In this document: piece by piece, positions 52,878-57,435 of the stretch
Numbering within the stretch: the first letter of the stretch is position 1
How the letters are laid out: every line of letters begins with the position of its first letter
Source of the DNA: Sandaracinus sp.
GTDB lineage: Bacteria > Myxococcota_A > Polyangia > Polyangiales > Houyiibacteriaceae
Direction of reading: 5' to 3'
NCBI GenBank assembly: GCA_002699025.1
Contig: PABA01000185.1
Location: 1 to 57,435, forward strand
DNA length: 57,435 bases
Program-made: the position numbers and the translations under genes
The notes under the pieces: generated by a model
The model's input: the letters and a program-made list of their open reading frames with translations, nothing else
Databases searched by the model: none
What the model was told of the DNA's origin: nothing

Positions 52878-53279
52878 TCACGGGCGCTTCCACACGATCA
52901 CCGTCACGCAGGTGCCCGTGCCTTTCCCACTCTCGAGGGCGAACTCGTCGACGAGCCGGCGCGCTCCCCCGAGCCCCACGCCCATGCTCCCGGCCGTCGA
53001 GAAACCGTCCCGGAGCGCCTCCTCGACGTCCTCGATGCCCCGGCCGTGGTCCCAGACGCGGAGGCGCACGCCCCGCCCCTCGACCAGCTCCACCTCCGCC
53101 TCGCCGCCGCCCCCATGCGTCAGGGCGTTGCGGGCGATCTCGCTGGCGGCCGTCAGCAGCTTCGTGCGGCGCACCGGATCGAGCCCCACGGCGTCCGCGG
53201 CGACCCCGAGCGCGCGACGCACGCGCACCAGGTCGTGGTGATGCGCGATGGCCAGCGTCGACTCGACTTCGTCCCGCAC
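52878..53279 (-). CDS. rsbT: RsbT-type switch kinase
   Basis: 133 aa GHKL-fold protein-serine/threonine kinase. N box SEIARNALTHGGGGE, G1 DHGRGIED, and STAGSMGVGLGGARRLVDEF, then ESGKGTGTCVTVIVWKR, the typical RsbT ending. In stressosomes RsbT phosphorylates RsbR and RsbS and is then released to an output protein. The GTG start at 53279 has GAGGAG 2 nt before it. It lies 23 bp after rsbS; a partial second copy of its 3' end follows it. Confidence 0.93.
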   Translation of the reverse strand: MRDEVESTLAIAHHHDLVRVRRALGVAADAVGLDPVRRTKLLTAASEIARNALTHGGGGEAEVELVEGRGVRLRVWDHGRGIEDVEEALRDGFSTAGSMGVGLGGARRLVDEFALESGKGTGTCVTVIVWKRP

Positions 53280-53302
53280 GGCTCCTCGCCCGACCGACTC
53301 CC

Positions 53303-53662
53303 TCAGCCGGGCGGCTCCAGACCCAGGGCCCGGAAGCCCCGATCGACGTTGAGCGCCGTCTCGATGCCGGGCAGATCCATGCCGAGCTCGACGAGCGTGA
53401 TGGCCACCGCCGGGCGCATCCCGACGAGGACGACGCGCGACCCCATGAGCCGCGCGAGCTGAGCGATGTGGCCGAGGACGCGTCCGATGAAGGTGTCGAC
53501 CACCTCGACGCCGGAGATGTCGATCAGGACGCCCTTCGGGTCGTGCTTGGCCACGGCGTCGGCGACGTCTCCGGCGAGGCGCTCGGCGAGCTGGTCGTGC
53601 AGGTCGACCTGGATGCTCACCATGAGCACGTCCCCGACGCGCAGGATCGGCACCGCCTCCAC
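53303..53662 (-). CDS. rsbS: RsbS-type STAS scaffold protein
   Basis: 119 aa single STAS domain. Strong RsbS signatures: VLIDISGVEVVDTFIGRVLG, GMRPAVAITLVELGMDLPGI and TALNVDRG. The residue phosphorylated by RsbT in Bacillus RsbS (Ser59) is Thr here (VDTFIGR). The GTG at 53662 is used, two bases after the rsbR stop, with GGGGGAGG upstream. It forms the stressosome core with RsbR and sequesters RsbT. Confidence 0.92.
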   Translation of the reverse strand: MEAVPILRVGDVLMVSIQVDLHDQLAERLAGDVADAVAKHDPKGVLIDISGVEVVDTFIGRVLGHIAQLARLMGSRVVLVGMRPAVAITLVELGMDLPGIETALNVDRGFRALGLEPPG

Positions 53663-53664
53663 GC

Positions 53665-54531
53665 TCAGGCCTCCCCCGTGGCCACGACCTTCCGGCCCCG
53701 ACGCGAGAAGGCGACCCGGAGCGCGCCGGCCATGGTGGAGCGCGACTCGACCTGACCGAGGTCGATGCCGAGCGTGACCATGGTCTGCGCGATCTGCGGG
53801 CGGATGCCCGAGATGATGCACTCGGCGCCGATGAGCCGGGCGGCGCGCATGGTGCGCACCAGGTGCTGCGCCGTGGCCGAGTCGACCGTCGGCACGCCGG
53901 TGATGTCGAGGATGGCCACGGAGGCCTCCTGGTCGACGATCTCCTGGAGGAGGACCTCCATCACCTGCTGCGTGCGCTGCGAGTCGAGCGTGCCGATGAG
54001 CGGGAGCGCCAGGATGCCCTCCCAGAGGGTCACCACCGGCGTGGAGAGCTCGAGCAGCTCCTCGCGCTGGCGGGCGATGACCTCCTCCTTCGCGCGGGCG
54101 TAGACCTGCGTCGTGTAGAGGCCGAGCCGATCCATGAGCCGGGTGGCGTCCCAGACCGCGTCGACGAGCTTCGCCGGATCCTCGCCGAGCTCCTTCTGCA
54201 GCGCTTCGAAGAGCGGGAGCTTGAAGAGGAGCAGGAACTCGGCGACCTCGTCCGGCTCGAAGCCGCGCTGGGCGCGCGAGCGGAAGAGGGCCGCCAAGAA
54301 GGCACGCATGCCCTCCCAGGGCTCGCCGTCGAGCGTGGCCTCCGGGTCGACCGCCCCCGAGCGCTCCAGCGATTCGCAGAGCTGCGAGACGAAGGCGCTC
54401 GACTCCTCGCGCACCTGCTCCGGGGCGAGGAGGTCGGCCCGGAAGAGCACCGACTCCGTCTGGAGCGATACCCATCGGTCGACGAGCTCCTCGCCCGCAC
54501 CGTTCAAGACCTCGACGAGCACGGACGTCAT
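53665..54531 (-). CDS. rsbR: RsbR-type stressosome sensor
   Basis: 288 aa. N-terminal helical, globin-like sensor domain (about residues 1-150, with GFEPDEVAEFLLLFKLPLFE) and C-terminal STAS domain (LDITGVPTVDSATAQHLVRT, GIRPQIAQTMVTLGIDL). The first RsbT target site (Thr171 in Bacillus) is Ser in VDSATA; the second (Thr205) is kept in IAQT. First gene of the rsbR-rsbS-rsbT-phosphatase-kinase cluster. The start at 54531 is the first Met of the family fold; a leader of about 140 nt follows the putative sigma-54 promoter. Confidence 0.92.
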   Translation of the reverse strand: MTSVLVEVLNGAGEELVDRWVSLQTESVLFRADLLAPEQVREESSAFVSQLCESLERSGAVDPEATLDGEPWEGMRAFLAALFRSRAQRGFEPDEVAEFLLLFKLPLFEALQKELGEDPAKLVDAVWDATRLMDRLGLYTTQVYARAKEEVIARQREELLELSTPVVTLWEGILALPLIGTLDSQRTQQVMEVLLQEIVDQEASVAILDITGVPTVDSATAQHLVRTMRAARLIGAECIISGIRPQIAQTMVTLGIDLGQVESRSTMAGALRVAFSRRGRKVVATGEA

Positions 54532-54682
54532 GGTCGGCGGGTGTAGCAGATGTTCGGTGGAGCCGAATACCCGAGGCGGGGGAACGCTCGGTTTCGTTCG
54601 CCGGGAGGGGGCCGCAGCGTGCGGCTCTGGCGAACGGCGCCGGGTGGGCAGGGTCGGGGGGCACCACGATGCGCCCGGACGC

Positions 54683-54698
54683 TGCAAGCCCGGTGCCC
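54683..54698 (-). promoter_or_regulatory. -24/-12 promoter of the stressosome operon
   Basis: Minus strand GGGCACC-GGGC-TTGCA: perfect -12 (TTGCA), two mismatches in the -24. The C of the -12 is 153 nt before the rsbR ATG, so unlike its relatives it would give an ordinary leader. Confidence 0.55.
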
Positions 54699-54729
54699 GG
54701 GGCGCGCGCGGGTCACCGCGAGGCCGGCC

Positions 54730-54744
54730 GGGGCGTTCTGCCCC
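54730..54744. promoter_or_regulatory. activator-site candidate C upstream of the stressosome operon
   Basis: GGGGC-GTTCT-GCCCC, a perfect 5-5-5 inverted repeat, 32 bp upstream of the -24. Its core GGCGTTCTGCCCCA (54732-54745) is identical to sites A and B next to the NtrC-type regulator and kinase genes. Confidence 0.6.
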
Positions 54745-54845
54745 AGGTGGGTCATGGGGGCCCCGGACGCCCGCGGCGAGGTCGACGGGAACGCGAGGTC
54801 GATGCCGATGCGCCGCGGCGGGGCGACCACCGACGGGGCGAACAC

Positions 54846-54950
54846 ACCGGCAGGGCGTAGGCCGGCGAAGCGAACGCCGGCGAAGCGAACGCCGGCAGGG
54901 CGGACGCCGGCGAAGCGAACGCCGGCAGGGCGGAGGCCAGCGAAGCGAAC
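54846..54950. repeat. seven 15-bp tandem repeats
   Basis: Unit GCCGGCGAAGCGAAC, copies from 54846 at exact 15-bp steps, alternating between GAAGCGAAC and CAGGGCGGA endings; the last copy has CCAG in place of CCGG. It lies between the stressosome promoter and the next gene (gap 54532-54962), where I support no other gene. Confidence 0.8.
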
Positions 54951-54962
54951 GCCAGCCGGTCC

Positions 54963-55634
54963 TCAGCGCACCATCACGGTGGTGCTCCGGCCCCGACCTC
55001 GGCCGCGGCGACGGCGATCGTCGTCGTCGTCCGTGCGGACGCGCGTTCGCCCGCGACCCCGGCGCATGGTCGTGGTGCGCGTGCGGGTGGTGCCGTTGCG
55101 GCGGCGCACCGTGGTCCGCGTGCGGGTCGTGCCGTCGCGACGCCGCGTCGTGGTGCTGCGCCGGCGCGTGGTGGTGCCGCGGTTCGTCCGCACGGTCGTG
55201 CCCCGCCGGCGCGTCGTCGTGCCCCGGTTCGTCCGCACGGTCGTGCCCCGCCGGCGCGTCGTCGTGCCCCGGTTCGTCCGCACGCGCGTCGTGCCGCGGC
55301 GGGAGCGCACCCGCACCGTGCCCCGGTCGCGCCAGCGCCCCTGCCGGTAGACCCAGCCTCGTCCGCGCCGCTCCCAGCGCCCGCGCACCCAGACCCGCCC
55401 GGGCCGCGGCCGCAGCCAGCGCCCCTCCACCCAGACGTAGCGCCCGCCGCGATGCGCCCAGTGACCGTGCGCCCAGACCGCGCCGGCGAAGGGCGGCGGC
55501 CCCGGGTTCACGACGCGCGGGGGCGGGGGCTCCGCGTAGACGACGGTCGCGGTCGGGCGCGTCGCGCGGACGCTGGCCGAGCAGCCGGCGGCCACCATGG
55601 AGAGGGCGAGGATCGAAGGAACGAAGGCACGCAT
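54963..55634 (-). CDS. lipoprotein with WxGxW repeats and an Arg/Thr-rich repeat tail
   Basis: 223 aa. Lipobox AAGC (Cys18). Residues about 52-105 contain four or five YxWxxGxW-type repeats (WAHGHW, WVEGRWLRPRPG, WVRGRW, YRQGRW), a motif family of unknown function in envelope proteins. The last 120 residues are almost only Arg, Thr, Gly and Asn, with a 15-residue unit (RTNRGTTTRRRGTTV) repeated three times, encoded by 45-bp DNA repeats at about 55170-55300. The high positive charge outside the cell suggests binding to an anionic polymer (LPS, DNA or polysaccharide). Confidence 0.75.
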   Translation of the reverse strand: MRAFVPSILALSMVAAGCSASVRATRPTATVVYAEPPPPRVVNPGPPPFAGAVWAHGHWAHRGGRYVWVEGRWLRPRPGRVWVRGRWERRGRGWVYRQGRWRDRGTVRVRSRRGTTRVRTNRGTTTRRRGTTVRTNRGTTTRRRGTTVRTNRGTTTRRRSTTTRRRDGTTRTRTTVRRRNGTTRTRTTTMRRGRGRTRVRTDDDDDRRRRGRGRGRSTTVMVR

Positions 55635-55746
55635 ACCCTCACACCATGGGGAGATCGCGGCGCTTCGCCACCTTTGCGCCCCGACGAGCGGGGTCTGTCG
55701 GCGTTCTCACTTGGCGTTGGCCCGCAGCTTCTCCACAGTCGGGGGG

Positions 55747-57294
55747 ATGAACGACGAACAGGAAGCCCGCCTCGTCGTCCGGCAGCTCGAGCCGGACGAC
55801 ATCGACGCCGTGGTGGAGCTGCAGCGCCGCTGCTTCCCGGACATCGAGCCGTGGAACCGCAAGCACCTCGAGGACCACGTGCGGACCTTCCCCGAGGGGC
55901 AGATCGGCGTGGAGCTCGACGGAGAGCTGGTGGCGAGCTCGAGCTCCCTCATCGTCTCCTCCAAGGAGTACGACGACGCGCACACCTTCACGGACATCGT
56001 CCCCAAGGGGCTGCTCACGCACCACGATCCCTCCGGCGACGTGCTCTACGGCATCGACATCGTGGTCAGCCCGGACGCCCGCGGCATGCGCCTCGCGCGG
56101 CGCATTTACGACGCGCGCAAGGAGCTCGTGCAGAAGCTCGAGCTCCGCAAGATCGTCATCGCCGGCCGCATGCCGCGCTATCACGAGCATGCCGAGGCGC
56201 TCTCGGCGCGCGAGTACGTGCGCCGGGCCGTGCGCAAGGAGATCGAGGATCCGGTGCTGACGGCCCAGCTCGCGAACGGCTTCGTCATCCGAGCCGTGCT
56301 CGACGACTACCTGCCGAGCGACCAGGAGTCGCGGGGCCACGCCGTGCTCATGGAGTGGCTCAACCCGCGCTACGCCCCCTCGGCCAAGCCGCGGGCGCGC
56401 TCCACCGTGCGCGTCGCCGCGGTGCAGTACCAGATGCGCCCCATCGAGAGCTTCGAGGACTTCGCGAAGCAGACCGAGTTCTTCGCGGAGACGGCGAGCG
56501 AGTACCGCGCCGACTTCCTCGTCTTCCCCGAGCTGCTCACGAACCAGCTCCTCGGCCTCATCGAGCCGGACCGGCCCGGCGTGGTCGTGCGCGAGCTCGC
56601 GAAGCGCTTCACCGAGCCCTACGTCGAGCACTTCTCGCGGCTCGCGATTCGCTACAACGTGAACATCATCGGCGGCACGCACCTCGTGCTCGAGGACGAC
56701 CGGCTCTACAACGACGCCTTCCTCTTCCAGCGCGACGGCGCCATCGACCGGCAGCGGAAGATCCACGTCACGCCGGCGGAGGCGCGCTGGTGGGGCGTCG
56801 AGCCGGGGAACGAGGTGCGCGTCTTCGACACGGACCGGGGCAAGGTGGCGATCGCCATCTGCTACGACGTCGAGTTCCCGGAGGTGGCGCGGCGGGCCAA
56901 GGAGCTCGGCGCGCGGCTGCTCTTCGTGCCCTACAACACCGACATCCGCTCGGGGCACATCCGCGTGCGGACCTGCGCGCACGCGCGGGCGATCGAGAAC
57001 CACCTCTACGCGGTGCTCAGCGGCGCTTGCGGCAACCTCCCCTTCGTCGAGGGCGCGGACATCCACTGGGCGCAGAGCTGCATCCTCACGCCCTCGGACC
57101 TCGCCTTCGATCGGGACGGCGTGGCGGTCGAGGCGACGCCGAACGTGGAGGCGATGCTGGTGCACGAGCTCGACCTCGAGAAGCTCAAGCGCACGGAGCG
57201 GACGGGCACGGTGCGCACCTGGGTGGACCGGCGCGACGACCTCTACGGCATCGAGTGGCGGCCGCCCGCGGCGCGCGACGGGAAGGTGAGCTGA
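55747..57294 (+). CDS. GNAT acetyltransferase fused to carbon-nitrogen hydrolase
   Basis: 515 aa. Residues about 8-215 carry a GNAT fold (VVRQLEPDDIDAVVELQRRC, then YGIDIVVSPDARGMRLARRI as the acetyl-CoA loop region). About 225-500 is a nitrilase-superfamily amidase with Glu in FLVFPELLTN, Lys in RQRKIHVTP and Cys in AIAICYDVEFPEVAR. This two-domain architecture is a known, widespread family; the reaction is not established. The start at 55747 follows a ggggg tract. A hairpin follows the stop. Confidence 0.92.
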   Translation: MNDEQEARLVVRQLEPDDIDAVVELQRRCFPDIEPWNRKHLEDHVRTFPEGQIGVELDGELVASSSSLIVSSKEYDDAHTFTDIVPKGLLTHHDPSGDVLYGIDIVVSPDARGMRLARRIYDARKELVQKLELRKIVIAGRMPRYHEHAEALSAREYVRRAVRKEIEDPVLTAQLANGFVIRAVLDDYLPSDQESRGHAVLMEWLNPRYAPSAKPRARSTVRVAAVQYQMRPIESFEDFAKQTEFFAETASEYRADFLVFPELLTNQLLGLIEPDRPGVVVRELAKRFTEPYVEHFSRLAIRYNVNIIGGTHLVLEDDRLYNDAFLFQRDGAIDRQRKIHVTPAEARWWGVEPGNEVRVFDTDRGKVAIAICYDVEFPEVARRAKELGARLLFVPYNTDIRSGHIRVRTCAHARAIENHLYAVLSGACGNLPFVEGADIHWAQSCILTPSDLAFDRDGVAVEATPNVEAMLVHELDLEKLKRTERTGTVRTWVDRRDDLYGIEWRPPAARDGKVS

Positions 57295-57299
57295 GCGCG

Positions 57300-57331
57300 G
57301 CGCCGGAGCTCCTGGGGAGGGGCTCCGGCGC
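57300..57331 (+). terminator. hairpin after the GNAT-nitrilase gene
   Basis: GCGCCGGAGC (57300-57309) and GCTCCGGCGC (57322-57331), a perfect 10-bp stem with a 12-nt loop, directly after the stop codon. No T run. Confidence 0.5.
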
Positions 57332-57435
57332 GTTCGAACACGGGCGCGTTCGAACACGGGCGCGTTCGAACACGGGCGCGTTCGAACACGGGCGCGTTCG
57401 AACACGGGCGCGTTCGAACACGGGCGCACGTTCGA
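57332..57435. repeat. 16-bp tandem repeats at the window edge
   Basis: GTTCGAACACGGGCGC, at least six copies with exact 16-bp period (57332, 57348, 57364, 57380, 57396, 57412) and a diverged partial copy at 57430. Each holds the palindrome TTCGAA. The array runs off the end of the window, so its full length is unknown. Confidence 0.85.

Noticed and set aside
54550-55350. Long plus-strand open frame with TPAKR/TPAGR repeats
   Set aside because: It runs through the promoter and repeat DNA and is antisense to the better-supported lipoprotein gene; the peptide repeat merely reflects the 15-bp DNA unit.
55711-55740. GGCGTTCT and a TGG/GC pair before the GNAT-nitrilase gene as a member of the regulon
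   Set aside because: GG-to-GC spacing is 9, not 10, and the dyad's right half is missing.
57332-57435. Possible CRISPR array or SOS-box cluster
   Set aside because: Strict 16-bp head-to-tail repeats with no spacers, no cas genes, and no match to a known LexA site.

Overview
The window is GC-rich (estimated at about 70% or more by eye) and comes from a bacterium that looks like a member of the Myxococcota, probably a Polyangiales/Sandaracinus-type lineage. This is inferred from extreme third-position GC, many lipoproteins of unknown function, Hanks-type kinases next to sigma-54 activators, two ECF sigma factors, a CHAT/TPR protein, a stressosome and repeat-filled intergenic regions. No rRNA, tRNA, insertion sequence, prophage or CRISPR array was found.

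Layout. 0.1-3 kb: moaA, an acyl-CoA-binding protein, a small unknown protein and a Cys-rich lipoprotein. 3.5-7.7 kb: an FHA/GAF sigma-54 activator head-to-head with, and overlapping, a Ser/Thr kinase with C-terminal TPRs. 7.9-13.9 kb: an ECF sigma factor, a one-span anti-sigma-like protein, a TPR-CHAT lipoprotein and a subtilase lipoprotein, arranged as one operon. 14.5-18.9 kb: a lipoprotein and four membrane proteins, one with an L7/L12-CTD-like domain. 19.2-22.8 kb: fadIJ beta-oxidation genes. 23.3-25.7 kb: cydAB. 26-31.4 kb: a STAS-like protein, a MarC protein, a BamE-like lipoprotein, an organophosphate-type MFS transporter, a YqeY protein and a second ECF sigma factor. 31.8-37.5 kb: the rod-shape operon mreBCD-mrdA-mrdB. 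37.6-40.2 kb: an MscS channel with a cNMP-binding domain and a Nit-type amidase.

40.5-54.7 kb is the most interesting stretch. It holds an NtrC-type regulator, a small Hanks kinase, dps between two related winged-helix-like proteins, a baeRF protein, two lipoproteins, a VTT-amidoligase fusion with a class-I glutamine amidotransferase, and a stressosome cluster (rsbR-rsbS-rsbT, an ATPase/phosphatase and a histidine kinase). Most transcription units here carry a -24/-12 (sigma-54) type element. At eight promoters, one of them the outlier at 27.98 kb, the element sits 15-17 nt before the start codon. Several have an imperfect palindrome GNGGC-N5-GCCNC 31-35 bp further upstream. I read this as a previously unrecognised sigma-54 regulon linking the NtrC protein, the kinase, the stressosome and stress-protection genes. 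It rests on by-eye motif reading and needs testing.

55-57.4 kb: a WxGxW/Arg-Thr repeat lipoprotein and a GNAT-nitrilase fusion. Intergenic DNA is rich in short tandem arrays (15-20 bp units) and in a dispersed inverted-repeat family. In two places the 3' end of a gene (rsbT, and the winged-helix-like gene at 44.8 kb) is repeated just beyond its stop codon.
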